Part shown: positions 49,265 through 58,259 of the stretch, piece after piece
Position numbering within the stretch: position 1 is the stretch's first letter
Layout: every line of letters starts with the position of its first letter
NCBI GenBank assembly: GCA_001302245.1
Contig: LGYU01000021.1
Coordinates: 1 to 64,000 of the forward strand
DNA from: Chitinophagaceae bacterium PMP191F
Lineage (GTDB): Bacteria; Bacteroidota; Bacteroidia; Chitinophagales; Chitinophagaceae
Reading direction: 5' to 3'
DNA length: 64,000 bases
Program-made: the position numbers and the translations under genes
Notes under the pieces: generated by a model
Database searches by the model: none
What the model saw: the letters and a program-made list of their open reading frames with translations, nothing else
Told to the model about the DNA's origin: nothing

Positions 49265-51856
49265 ATGCATTTGAAAAAAGCCATTGCAGTTTCTATCCTG
49301 GCAGCAGGATGTTCCTGTTCAGTGCTGGCACAGCAACCGCAGCGTGTTCCCCGTCAGAACGTACCGGCAGGAGCAACTGCGCCCACAGGAGCGCCTTCTA
49401 TGCCACAAAACACCCCCCGTGTAGGCATTAAGCCCTATTCTGAAGTGATCACAGAAAAAGCACGCACTTCAGTTGGTCTGTTCACCGTTCATCGTGTGGA
49501 AGACAAAGTATATTTTGAACTGGCCGATAGTGTGCTGGGCCGCGACATCCTGGTGGTAAGCCGCCTGGCAAAAGGCGGTGTTGATATGCGTGCCGGTGGT
49601 TCCATGTCTGGTTATGCAGGCGACCAGCTCAATACCAGTGTGGTTCGTTTTGAAAAAGGACCCAACAACAGGATATTCCTGCGCGATCTGTCGTACAGCG
49701 AATACTCCCGCGATTCATCTATGCCGATGTTCAAAGCGGTAATGAACTCCAATGTACAGCCTATCGCTTTGTCGTTTGATGTACGTGCATTCAACAGGGA
49801 TTCTGTTTCCGGAGCACGCAGTACAGTTATTGAACTGACAGATGTGATCAACAGCGATAACGATATCTTCTTCCTGGGCAATTCTAAAAACGCCCTGCGT
49901 ATCGGAGCTTACCAGTCAGATAAATCATATTTACTGGATGTAAAAACATTCCCGATCAATACCGAAATTAAAACGGTAAAAACCTATGCAAGGGCAGCCG
50001 GTAATGCAGGTGGTGGTGCTGCACCTATGATGTTTGGTGCGCCTACAGGCCCTGTTACGATTGAGTTGAACACCTCAATGGTATTATTGCCTAAAGTGCC
50101 GATGCAGCCCCGCTACTTTGATCCACGCGTAGGATATTTCACTTCCAGCTATACCGATTTCGATGCCAATCCGCAGGGTGTAAAAAGAGTTTCTATGATT
50201 GCCCGCTGGAGACTTGAACCCAAAGATGAGGATATTGAAAAATACAAAAGAGGTGAACTGGTTGAACCTAAAAATCCGATCATCATTTACATAGATCCGG
50301 CTACGCCTGCCAAATGGGTTCCATACCTGATTGCAGGTATCAACGACTGGCAGGTTGCTTTTGAAAAAGCAGGATTTAAAAATGCCATCATTGGTAAAAA
50401 AGCACCCACACCACAGGAAGATCCTTCGTGGAGCCTGGATGATGCACGCCACTCAGCCGTGGTATACAAACCTTCCAGCGTTGCCAACGCCAGCGGACCG
50501 CATATTTCCGATCCGCGCAGTGGCGAGATCATGGAAACACATATCAACTGGTATCACAACGTAATGAAGCTGATTCATGACTGGTACATGATCCAGTGCG
50601 CAGCTGTTGATCCCAAAGCACGTAAAATGGAATACGATGACGAACTGATGGGACAACTGATCCGTTTTGTTTCTTCGCATGAAGTAGGTCATACACTGGG
50701 CCTGCGTCACAACTGGGGTTCTAGCTCTACCACGCCTGTTGAGAACCTGCGCAATAAAGCATGGGTAGAAGAGAACGGACATACACCTTCTATTATGGAC
50801 TATGCCCGTTTCAACTACGTGGCACAGCCTGAAGATAATATCACTGAAAAAGGATTGTTTCCCCGTATTGGTGATTACGACAAATGGGCTATTGAATGGG
50901 GTTACAAATGGATCCCTGAAGCACGTTCTGCCGATGATGAAAAACCCATCCTGAACAAATGGGTAGTGAATAAACTGAAAGACAAACGTTACTGGTTTGG
51001 TACAGAAACCAGCCCTGATGATCCCCGCGGACAGAATGAAGACCTGGGCGATAATGCCATGAAGGCAAGTGAATATGGTATCAGGAACCTGAAAAGAATC
51101 CTGGCCAATTTACCGGAGTGGACCAAATCTGCCAACGAAGGATATGATGACCTGGAAGGTATGTACAACCAGCTGACCAGTCAGTTTGGCCGTTACATTG
51201 GCCATGTTACCAAAAACATTGGCGGACGTTATGAAAACCTGAAAACTGTAGAACAGTCTGGTCCTGTTTATGAACTGGTACCTGCTGCCACACAGCTGGA
51301 GGCTATGGACTTCCTGAACAAACAGGTATTTGCAACGCCTACATGGGTACTTGATCAGAAAATACTGTCATTAACAGGAGCTTCTCCTGCCAACATTATC
51401 AGTGGTCTGCAGGATTTGGCACTGAACAGGTTGATCAGCGCTGCTACCATTAACAGGCTGTTGACTGCGGAAGCACTGAACGATAAAGCGTTCAAAGCAA
51501 CCGATATGTTCAATGAGCTGCGTAAAGGTATCTGGAACGAACTGAACACCAAACAGGCCATTACTATCTATCGCAGAAATCTGCAGAAGTCTTATGTAGA
51601 GAAAATGATTGCTATCATTAAACCTGCTCCCGCTGTAGAAGTACCGGCAGTTATTGGTGGCGGCCGTGGTGGTGGTGCAAGACCTGCTGATAATACAAAG
51701 ACCTCTGATGTGGTATCTGTTGTAAAAGCGAATCTTGTTGCTATCCGCACCAGCATTAAAGCTGCGTTGCCAACTGTAACAGACAGTATGACAAAATACC
51801 ACCTGCAGGATCTTTCTGACAGGATCACGAATGCGCTGAGCACAAAAGGCGAATAA
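49265..51856 (+). CDS. Zinc metalloprotease with DUF5117/DUF5118 domains
   Basis: An 863-residue secreted protein of the Bacteroidota group annotated as zinc-dependent metalloprotease. It has a signal peptide, a DUF5118-like segment (about 55-110: YSEVITEKARTSVGLFTVHR), a DUF5117-like region (about 110-300), and a metzincin-type active site HEVGHTLGLRH (H472, E473, H476, H482). SIMDYARFNYV follows as the Met-turn. It probably acts in the periplasm or outside the cell. It closes the receptor locus, but its own promoter gap (318 bases) makes co-transcription uncertain. Confidence 0.93.
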   Translation: MHLKKAIAVSILAAGCSCSVLAQQPQRVPRQNVPAGATAPTGAPSMPQNTPRVGIKPYSEVITEKARTSVGLFTVHRVEDKVYFELADSVLGRDILVVSRLAKGGVDMRAGGSMSGYAGDQLNTSVVRFEKGPNNRIFLRDLSYSEYSRDSSMPMFKAVMNSNVQPIALSFDVRAFNRDSVSGARSTVIELTDVINSDNDIFFLGNSKNALRIGAYQSDKSYLLDVKTFPINTEIKTVKTYARAAGNAGGGAAPMMFGAPTGPVTIELNTSMVLLPKVPMQPRYFDPRVGYFTSSYTDFDANPQGVKRVSMIARWRLEPKDEDIEKYKRGELVEPKNPIIIYIDPATPAKWVPYLIAGINDWQVAFEKAGFKNAIIGKKAPTPQEDPSWSLDDARHSAVVYKPSSVANASGPHISDPRSGEIMETHINWYHNVMKLIHDWYMIQCAAVDPKARKMEYDDELMGQLIRFVSSHEVGHTLGLRHNWGSSSTTPVENLRNKAWVEENGHTPSIMDYARFNYVAQPEDNITEKGLFPRIGDYDKWAIEWGYKWIPEARSADDEKPILNKWVVNKLKDKRYWFGTETSPDDPRGQNEDLGDNAMKASEYGIRNLKRILANLPEWTKSANEGYDDLEGMYNQLTSQFGRYIGHVTKNIGGRYENLKTVEQSGPVYELVPAATQLEAMDFLNKQVFATPTWVLDQKILSLTGASPANIISGLQDLALNRLISAATINRLLTAEALNDKAFKATDMFNELRKGIWNELNTKQAITIYRRNLQKSYVEKMIAIIKPAPAVEVPAVIGGGRGGGARPADNTKTSDVVSVVKANLVAIRTSIKAALPTVTDSMTKYHLQDLSDRITNALSTKGE

Positions 51857-51878
51857 GCCTATTCACCTGTAAGTATAT

Positions 51879-51908
51879 AAAGGAGGCTGTCGCAGGACAG
51901 CCTCCTTT
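51879..51908 (+). terminator. Strong terminator after the metalloprotease
   Basis: A perfect 13-bp stem (51879-51891 with 51896-51908), loop GCAG, followed by a T run. Confidence 0.92.
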
Positions 51909-51956
51909 TTTTATTGCCTGTTGATACCGGCAACAATATGTTGTATATTTCATACA

Positions 51957-53465
51957 ATGAAAGTGTTTGTATTCAGTTACCTGCTGGTGCTTGTTCTATC
52001 AGCAGGTGCACATGCGCAACCTGCTAATTATGTGATCATCCTGCCGGATGATTCACAGGCTGATATTATTCGTAAAGCAGCCGGTGTAGTACCCGCTGTC
52101 AACCAATTGCGCTGGCAGCAATTAGAAGTAACCGCCTTTTTTCATTTTGGCATCAATACATTTACCAATAAAGAATGGGGCGATGGCAGGGAAGATCCGC
52201 AATGGTTCAATCCCACAGCTTTTAACGCACAGCAATGGATACAGACTGTAAAAGCAGCAGGCGTAAAACAGGTGCTCCTTACGGCCAAACACCATGACGG
52301 GTTTTGTTTGTGGCCTACCGCCACTACCGCACATTCTGTAAAAAACAGTTCATGGAAAAATGGTACGGGTGATGTAGTAAAAGAAGTAGCGCAGGCCTGC
52401 AATGCCAATGGTATTGGCTTTGGTGTTTACCTGTCGCCGTGGGACAGGAATGCTGCCAGTTATGGAACCGATGCTTACAATGACTTTTTTGTACAGCAAC
52501 TTACAGAGTTGTTGACCTGGTACGGACGCATTGACGAAGTATGGTTTGATGGTGCCAATGGGGAAGGCCCCAACGGTAAAAAACAGGTATATGAGTTTGA
52601 AAGATGGTACAGGCTGATCCGTAAGCTGCAGCCGAATGCTGTGATCGCTATTATGGGGCCCGATGTACGCTGGGTAGGAACTGAAACCGGGTACGGACGT
52701 GAACAGGAATGGAGTGTAGTGCCGGCCCCCAATATAGACCAGTCTGTAATTGCGGGTAATGCGCAACAGGGAATTGTTATAAAGCCAATGGGCGATCTGC
52801 AGGGTGATGACCTGGGTAGTCGTGATAAAATAAAAAACGCCAAAGCGCTGGTATGGTATCCTGCGGAAACAGATGTATCTATCCGGCCGGGATGGTTTTA
52901 TCATCCTGCAGAAAACAACAAAGTGAAAACGCCGCAAACGCTGATGGATATTTATTACAATTCTGTAGGCCGTAATGGGGTGTTGTTGCTGAATATTCCT
53001 CCTGATACAAAAGGATTGATACATGCAAACGACAGTATCAACCTGCTTGCGTGGAAAAAAAGACTGGACAATACTTTTGCAAAGAATCTTGCAGCAGATG
53101 CAACCATTGTATCGGTAAATGGATTAAATGCCCAAGCATTGCTGGATAATAATGACGCCACAGCCTGGACCACCAAAGGAAAAGATACTACCGCTATCAT
53201 TGAATATACATTGCCAGCTATCCGCACTTTTAACATACTGCTGCTGCAGGAGAATATCAGGAAAGGGCAACGCATAGAGCAATTTGTATTGGAGTGCAAA
53301 AACGGAAATACCTGGAAGCATATTACAACCGGTACCACGGTAGGTTATAAAAGGATCATCCGTTTTCCACCGGTTACTGCACAACAGGTCAGGCTGCGTA
53401 TTGTATCATCACGGATTAACCCGGTACTGGGTACATTTGGGTTGTATAAGGAAGTGACAGAGTAA
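51957..53465 (+). CDS. GH29 alpha-L-fucosidase
   Basis: A 502-residue secreted glycosidase from the ATG at 51957, which begins a signal peptide (MKVFVFSYLLVLVLSAGA). The GH29 barrel (about 40-360) shows FFHFGINTF, LTAKHHDGFCLWPT, YLSPWDRN, and the nucleophile Asp198 in VWFDGANGEG. A C-terminal discoidin-like beta domain (about 385-500) follows. It would release alpha-L-fucose from glycans, in line with the GH35 gene further on. Confidence 0.94.
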   Translation: MKVFVFSYLLVLVLSAGAHAQPANYVIILPDDSQADIIRKAAGVVPAVNQLRWQQLEVTAFFHFGINTFTNKEWGDGREDPQWFNPTAFNAQQWIQTVKAAGVKQVLLTAKHHDGFCLWPTATTAHSVKNSSWKNGTGDVVKEVAQACNANGIGFGVYLSPWDRNAASYGTDAYNDFFVQQLTELLTWYGRIDEVWFDGANGEGPNGKKQVYEFERWYRLIRKLQPNAVIAIMGPDVRWVGTETGYGREQEWSVVPAPNIDQSVIAGNAQQGIVIKPMGDLQGDDLGSRDKIKNAKALVWYPAETDVSIRPGWFYHPAENNKVKTPQTLMDIYYNSVGRNGVLLLNIPPDTKGLIHANDSINLLAWKKRLDNTFAKNLAADATIVSVNGLNAQALLDNNDATAWTTKGKDTTAIIEYTLPAIRTFNILLLQENIRKGQRIEQFVLECKNGNTWKHITTGTTVGYKRIIRFPPVTAQQVRLRIVSSRINPVLGTFGLYKEVTE

Positions 53466-53562
53466 CCTGCAGCACAATTCACACGCTAAAATCTACAACT
53501 GGTGTATGGGAATATATGGCAGGTAAATTCTCAACAATACTTTTGTGTGTTAAAATAAGGCT

Positions 53563-54036
53563 ATGACGCACCAGTATTTTTTGCAGACCGCCATGCATGT
53601 GGCAAAACGTTCTATGGAAAAGGGAAACCTGCCGTTTGGATGCGTTTTAACTGGTCCTGAAAATACCATATTGCTGGAAGGAGAGAATACCGTAGTGACC
53701 GATGCGAATGCCATTGCACATTGTGAGATCAATCTTGTACAGCAACTGGGCAACAGGTTTGAACGTGATTATCTGCAGCAATGTACACTGTATGCTACTA
53801 CCGAGCCATGTGCTATGTGTGCTGCTGCTATATACTGGAGTGGTATTGGCAAACTGGTATATGCATTGGATAAAACTACTTTCCATCAGTTGGCGGGTAC
53901 ATCAGCACCTGAGCATATATTGGACATGCGTGCTGAAGAGGTATTGAACCGTGGCAGAAGAACTGTGAATGTGATCGGTCCGCTGATGGAAAAAGAAGCC
54001 GGGCAGGTTTATATGCAATGGCTACACGATAAATAG
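53563..54036 (+). CDS. Nucleoside/tRNA-type deaminase
   Basis: A 157-residue zinc deaminase of the CDA fold. Zinc and catalytic residues are H53-C54-E55 (HCE form) and PCAMC (C83, C86). It is in the guanine/adenosine deaminase size class; the sequence ATTEPCAMCAAAIYWSGI fits nucleoside or guanine deaminases more than tadA. The substrate cannot be decided. Confidence 0.9.
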   Translation: MTHQYFLQTAMHVAKRSMEKGNLPFGCVLTGPENTILLEGENTVVTDANAIAHCEINLVQQLGNRFERDYLQQCTLYATTEPCAMCAAAIYWSGIGKLVYALDKTTFHQLAGTSAPEHILDMRAEEVLNRGRRTVNVIGPLMEKEAGQVYMQWLHDK

Positions 54037-54076
54037 CATACTGCCCGGCATTAACTTATTATAGAGGGTGTTGTTA

Positions 54077-54847
54077 TTACTTTCCGTCGTTCCTTACTTT
54101 CCGGTCGCAGGCATTGCCGCTTCTTCCATGATCAAATCCCTGCGCGCGTTCCAGTTCAATCATTGCTTCAGGTCTGAAGTTGACAATATAGGCCCTGCGC
54201 TGACTATCGGTACTGTTGCCCCTGCTGTAATGCAGTGTATGACCATGATGAAAAATACAGGTGCCTGCCTTGATCTCAATACCCAGCCCTTCGGCTTCCT
54301 GTGCTTCGCAGGTAAGTGCACCGCCCTTGCCGGTACCGGTGTGCGGGCGCAGAGGTGCCAGGTGTGAAGCCGGTACATACCACATACAGCCATTGTTCAG
54401 CGTAGCATTGTCAAGCGCCAGCCAGCAGCTTGCTGCTCTTTTATCGGGCATATTGATCCAGTATGCGGCATCCTGGTGCCAGGGTGTAGGTGTATTGGTG
54501 TGTGGAGCTTTATTGATCAGCATGTCAAAATCCATGGCAAGATCATTGCCCAGCAATTGCCTGGCAATCTGCAATGACCGCTGGTGATAGCTTTTCTGCA
54601 GTAATCCCGGTATAAAATCACTTGGCCACATGATCTGCGTAATATTCTCCACCTGTTTGTTATCGCCCAGGCCAATGCCAAGATCTGTACGGTTTTTACC
54701 CGTATCAATAGCGCCTGATAAAAAGTTGTTGTACAGTTCCCTGTATTCATCAAGTGCTGCCGGGGTAATGATGTCTTCAACCACTACATAACCATTGTCA
54801 TTAAAAAAGTCAACCTTTTCCTGTGGTAAAACATAATTGGTTTGCAT
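54077..54847 (-). CDS. Phytanoyl-CoA dioxygenase family protein
   Basis: A 256-residue Fe(II)/2-oxoglutarate dioxygenase. The metal ligands are H124 and D126 (WHQDAAYW) and a later His in FHHGHTLHYSRGN; the Arg in RRAYIVNF is likely to bind 2-oxoglutarate. It diverges from an AraC gene at 54971, which is a likely regulator. The natural substrate is unknown. Confidence 0.92.
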   Translation of the reverse strand: MQTNYVLPQEKVDFFNDNGYVVVEDIITPAALDEYRELYNNFLSGAIDTGKNRTDLGIGLGDNKQVENITQIMWPSDFIPGLLQKSYHQRSLQIARQLLGNDLAMDFDMLINKAPHTNTPTPWHQDAAYWINMPDKRAASCWLALDNATLNNGCMWYVPASHLAPLRPHTGTGKGGALTCEAQEAEGLGIEIKAGTCIFHHGHTLHYSRGNSTDSQRRAYIVNFRPEAMIELERAQGFDHGRSGNACDRKVRNDGK

Positions 54848-54970
54848 ACGATCCTGTTTTGATATTGTTATAATAAAGTAAGCATGTTTTGAAAAAATAC
54901 TTGTTTAATAAAGTTCTGTAGTACTTTTTTATAAAACAGGTTATTTACCTTTAGTGAACAAACAGCAGGT

Positions 54971-55834
54971 ATGCAACTGGATGTGCGGTCTACGGCCAAC
55001 AGGAAAATCATTGACTTCCGTAAAATGAACATGGGTAATCTTTGTGTGCTGGGACGTTATCATTATCACACGCCACAGAAAGATCTGCAATACCATCGTC
55101 ATGATAATATGATCGAGATCTGTTATTATGATAAAGGCAGCCAGGTATTTGCTGTAGATGATGAAAAGTACCTGGTAACCGGTGGCGATATCTTTATCCA
55201 TTTTCCCGGTGAAACACATGGTTCCGGCGGGCACCCTGAAGAAAAAGGAAGTCTTTACTGGTTTATTATTAAAGTACCTGGCGGTTCAAGAACATCCGGA
55301 GCAGATTATGATCTCAACAGCCTGGTGCAACTGCTTATACAGAACGGTATCAGGCATTTCAGGGGTGGCACAGCGATCAAAAAAATACTGGAAGACATTT
55401 TCACCGCAACACAGTCTGGCAATATGAACAAAGAAATTGTGCAGATAAAAATAAGACTGCTGGCTCAGTTGTTCCTGCTGAAAGTACTGGAGAAAAGCAA
55501 TGAGCAACAACATGAGCCACAGAACGTGCGGCTGGACAAAGTATACCGTTTTATTGAGAACAACCTGTCTGAACAGATCACTGTGGCTATGCTGGCAAAA
55601 GAGGCTAACCTGTCTGAATCCAGGTTTAAGAACTGGTTTAAAAGTGCTGCCGGTTTTACTCCGCTGGATTATGTGCAGCGTTGCAGGGTGCAATATGCAG
55701 TAAAACGGCTACAGGATGATCCTGCATTACCGGTAAAAGACCTTGCCTATGAACTGGGCTTTTCTTCGCAACAATATTTTACCACCATTGTAAAAAAGTT
55801 CATGGGTAAAACACCTGTTGAGCTAAGGAGATAA
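54971..55834 (+). CDS. AraC-family transcriptional regulator
   Basis: A 287-residue regulator. The cupin domain (about 15-110) shows the metal-box-like run HYHTPQKDLQYHRHDN and GGDIFIHFPGETHGS, a His pattern typical of sugar-sensing AraC proteins. The DNA-binding domain reads TVAMLAKEANLSESRFKNWF and LAYELGFSSQQYFTTIVKKF. Divergent from the dioxygenase gene, with 123 bases between; the GH29 gene is also near. Confidence 0.94.
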   Translation: MQLDVRSTANRKIIDFRKMNMGNLCVLGRYHYHTPQKDLQYHRHDNMIEICYYDKGSQVFAVDDEKYLVTGGDIFIHFPGETHGSGGHPEEKGSLYWFIIKVPGGSRTSGADYDLNSLVQLLIQNGIRHFRGGTAIKKILEDIFTATQSGNMNKEIVQIKIRLLAQLFLLKVLEKSNEQQHEPQNVRLDKVYRFIENNLSEQITVAMLAKEANLSESRFKNWFKSAAGFTPLDYVQRCRVQYAVKRLQDDPALPVKDLAYELGFSSQQYFTTIVKKFMGKTPVELRR

Positions 55835-55853
55835 TTGTTGTATTACAATTACT

Positions 55854-56390
55854 TTATGCAGGGCTGATGGTATACAGTACATGTGTACAGAGCGGATGAT
55901 CTTTCGCAATGTTGGGATGTTCAAAATCGGTCACATAGGCCATACCGGCACGCCGCATTACTGCTTCCGATCTCAGGTTGATCTTTGCAGTGAAAGAAAC
56001 GATCCTGTTAAACTGTAAAGTGGTAAAGCCATAATCAATACAAGCCTTTGCTGCTTCTGTTGCAAATCCTTTTCCCCATGCTTCTTTCCGGTAACGCCAG
56101 CCCACCTCCACACAGGGCGTAAAGAAGTTGTTGAAATCGGGAATGGAAAAACCTGTAAATCCCAGGAATGTTTGTGTGCGCTTTTCCTCTGCTACGTATA
56201 GTCCGAAATGATTTGTTGTAAAACAATCTTCTATCCTTTGTAACATAGCCAGTGTTTGCCGTGGCTGAAGCGGCTGCGGAAAATATTGCATAACTACAGG
56301 ATCGCTGTTCATGGCAATGAATGCTTCTGTATCAGCAGGCAGCCAGTGGCGAAGTCCCAGTCTTTCGGTGGCAATGACATAATTACTCAT
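55854..56390 (-). CDS. GNAT acetyltransferase (RimJ/RimL-like)
   Basis: A 178-residue acetyltransferase. It opens with IATERLGLRHW, has the acetyl-CoA loop EAWGKGFATEAAKACIDYGF (Q/R-x-x-G-x-G/A variant), and FNRIVSFTAKINLRSEAVMRRAGM as the motif B region, all fitting the RimJ/RimL group. I take the Met at 56390; the frame opens at 56414. It lies 44 bases after the sigma-like gene. Confidence 0.9.
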   Translation of the reverse strand: MSNYVIATERLGLRHWLPADTEAFIAMNSDPVVMQYFPQPLQPRQTLAMLQRIEDCFTTNHFGLYVAEEKRTQTFLGFTGFSIPDFNNFFTPCVEVGWRYRKEAWGKGFATEAAKACIDYGFTTLQFNRIVSFTAKINLRSEAVMRRAGMAYVTDFEHPNIAKDHPLCTHVLYTISPA

Positions 56391-56434
56391 GCAGGGATAC
56401 AATGTACGCTGCAAAACTGGTAAAAAGATCCGGG

Positions 56435-56947
56435 TCAGTTATCGTTACTGGCATTGCCGGGAAACGAAGCATGAAATTTAGCCAGTACCTGCCTGCATTG
56501 TAACCTGGTTTCTTCAAAACTCCAGCCTTTACTGGCTGCAATGTCTTCTACCGTAAGTCCATTGTAATAACAGAGATAGAACAACTCTGCTTCAGCAGGC
56601 GAAAACGATGTATTGTAAGTGAATTTTTCAGGTAGTACGGGCAATACAGGAAAAGCCTGTTCTTTAACCTGGTTATGGAGATACCGGCCTCTTATTTTTT
56701 CACGGGCTTGTTGAAGCAGGAAGGAATAAAGCCGAAGGTATTCCGGTTGATATTGATGTAAAGTATCCGGTAATTCTGAAAATACTTCTACCAGTATTTG
56801 TTCTGCCACAGAAGGGGTGTTGACCGCTGTTAACAGGAAGCCAAACAGCATACCGCTGTATTTATAGTACAGCGTTTCTGCAGCCTGCTGATTACGGGCC
56901 TGTACAGCCTGTAACAGCCCGGGATCATCGGGTGATACACCATGCAT
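56435..56947 (-). CDS. Orphan ECF-sigma-like protein
   Basis: A 170-residue protein like an ECF sigma factor: a region 2-like part (AAETLYYKYSGMLFGFLL; VAEQILVEVFSELPDTL) and a region 4-like part (LTVEDIAASKGWSFEETRLQCRQVL). No FecR gene or TonB receptor follows; the next gene is an acetyltransferase. Region 2 is less conserved than in the sigma at 40176, so DNA recognition may be changed. Confidence 0.8.
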   Translation of the reverse strand: MHGVSPDDPGLLQAVQARNQQAAETLYYKYSGMLFGFLLTAVNTPSVAEQILVEVFSELPDTLHQYQPEYLRLYSFLLQQAREKIRGRYLHNQVKEQAFPVLPVLPEKFTYNTSFSPAEAELFYLCYYNGLTVEDIAASKGWSFEETRLQCRQVLAKFHASFPGNASNDN

Positions 56948-57293
56948 AAGACATTGGTTTGGTGATTGGGGATGTGATGTGGTGTAACCTGATGCAGCTT
57001 TCAGTGGGAGTCGGAAACGGGGATGTGTAACTGTTTTTTGCTTATGCCAATATCATGCCGTTTTTATAATGATAAGGCCTGTGGAGACTCAGCATTGAAA
57101 ACAGACCCTTTTGCAGTGCAGGTTTCAGTAAGTTAACCGATTATCGGTTAAAATAGATCGTAAATGATTGGTTGAAAATGGAACCTGCATAGCGGGATAA
57201 TAAAGGAATTGGATAACAGGAATAAACGATCATGAACTGCAAAATCATCGTTTGATAAAGATACCTGCAATAACAAACAAAAGGGGAGATAGC
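56948..57293. other. Gap between small-gene pair and sigma-like gene
   Basis: No gene seen. It likely holds the promoter of the sigma-like gene on the minus strand. Confidence 0.4.
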
Positions 57294-57455
57294 TCAGGCT
57301 TCTTTCAGTAACTTCATAAAGAGGTCAGCTTGCTCCTTGGTTTTGATAACCTGGTGCAGGGATGAACTGGCGGGAACTTTTACTTCCGCTTTTTTACCAT
57401 TTTCCTTTGCCTTCCTGGTGAGCGCAGCAACTTTATTTGCCAGTGTCTCTTTCAT
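57294..57455 (-). CDS. 53-residue protein downstream of the DUF6934 gene
   Basis: From the ATG at 57455 the minus strand encodes 53 residues: MKETLANKVAALTRKAKENG, then KKAEVKVPASSLHQVIKTKE, and a helical end QADLFMKLLKEA. The mix of Lys, Glu and Ala with a helical pattern suggests a small folded or DNA/protein-binding peptide. It starts 50 bases after the DUF6934 gene's stop, on the same strand, so co-transcription is likely. Function unknown. Confidence 0.65.
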   Translation of the reverse strand: MKETLANKVAALTRKAKENGKKAEVKVPASSSLHQVIKTKEQADLFMKLLKEA

Positions 57456-57505
57456 ACTATCAAATATACACACTTTTTATGAATTTTAGCAACCCTGTGT
57501 GATCG

Positions 57506-58063
57506 CTATTTCATATTGAATATGAAATAGTTATACATCTGATCCTGCGATACGAGGTCTCCTTTTTTGATCCTGAGCGGGTAGGTCAGGATATCTTCAA
57601 AATCAAACGGGTTATCATACTGTGTTTTTCCAAAACGGGTAATGCGTACAAAGTACTTAATGCCATACATGTGAAAGTGCCTGTCGAGGTAATTGAAATT
57701 GCGTTGCAATGCCCGGTAATAAAAATAGGCACGCGCATTATCCGATCCATCAATACCCAGGTAATGATCCGGGTTGTTCTGCAGATAAGCCAGTGCAGAA
57801 AACAGGATAGTGGAAAAAACACGGGAATAATCCATGTGTTTCAGTTCTGCTTTATCATCTATCTTGCCTTTGGCATTCAGCGGACCGAAAGACAGGTTGT
57901 AAACATTGGGCAGCAGGGCGTGCGACTGGTTGCTGATCTTTACCATCAATGGCAGGGTACGTCCATCGTTAAGGGCAGTAGTGAAACTGCTGAACTTCAG
58001 ATCGGGCGAAATGTTTTCAATATCGTACAGGGTATCAAAATCTATTTTAACCGGAACAGCCAT
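57506..58063 (-). CDS. DUF6934 family protein
   Basis: A 185-residue protein with the pattern of DUF6934: LPNVYNLSFGPLNAKGKIDD, then VFSTILFSALAYLQNNPDHY and GSDNARAYFYYRALQRNF. The family occurs in Bacteroidota and has no known role. The 53-residue gene follows closely, and such a pair of small adjacent genes is what a toxin-antitoxin-like or accessory module can look like, but nothing in the sequence proves this. Confidence 0.8.
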   Translation of the reverse strand: MAVPVKIDFDTLYDIENISPDLKFSSFTTALNDGRTLPLMVKISNQSHALLPNVYNLSFGPLNAKGKIDDKAELKHMDYSRVFSTILFSALAYLQNNPDHYLGIDGSDNARAYFYYRALQRNFNYLDRHFHMYGIKYFVRITRFGKTQYDNPFDFEDILTYPLRIKKGDLVSQDQMYNYFIFNMK

Positions 58064-58259
58064 AGGTCAGCGCTTTTTACATTGGGCGTTATATAATTTC
58101 CGAATCTGGCGTGGCTGATGAAGGCACCGGCCCCAGAGTAACCCCGGTGGGTGTCTCTCCCGCCGGAACCAGCCACTTGATTCAATAATATTGAATCCGG
58201 CATCTAAATAAATGATTTGTTGTGAATATCGGCAGTAGTTGTGTTTGAATAATTTTTAT

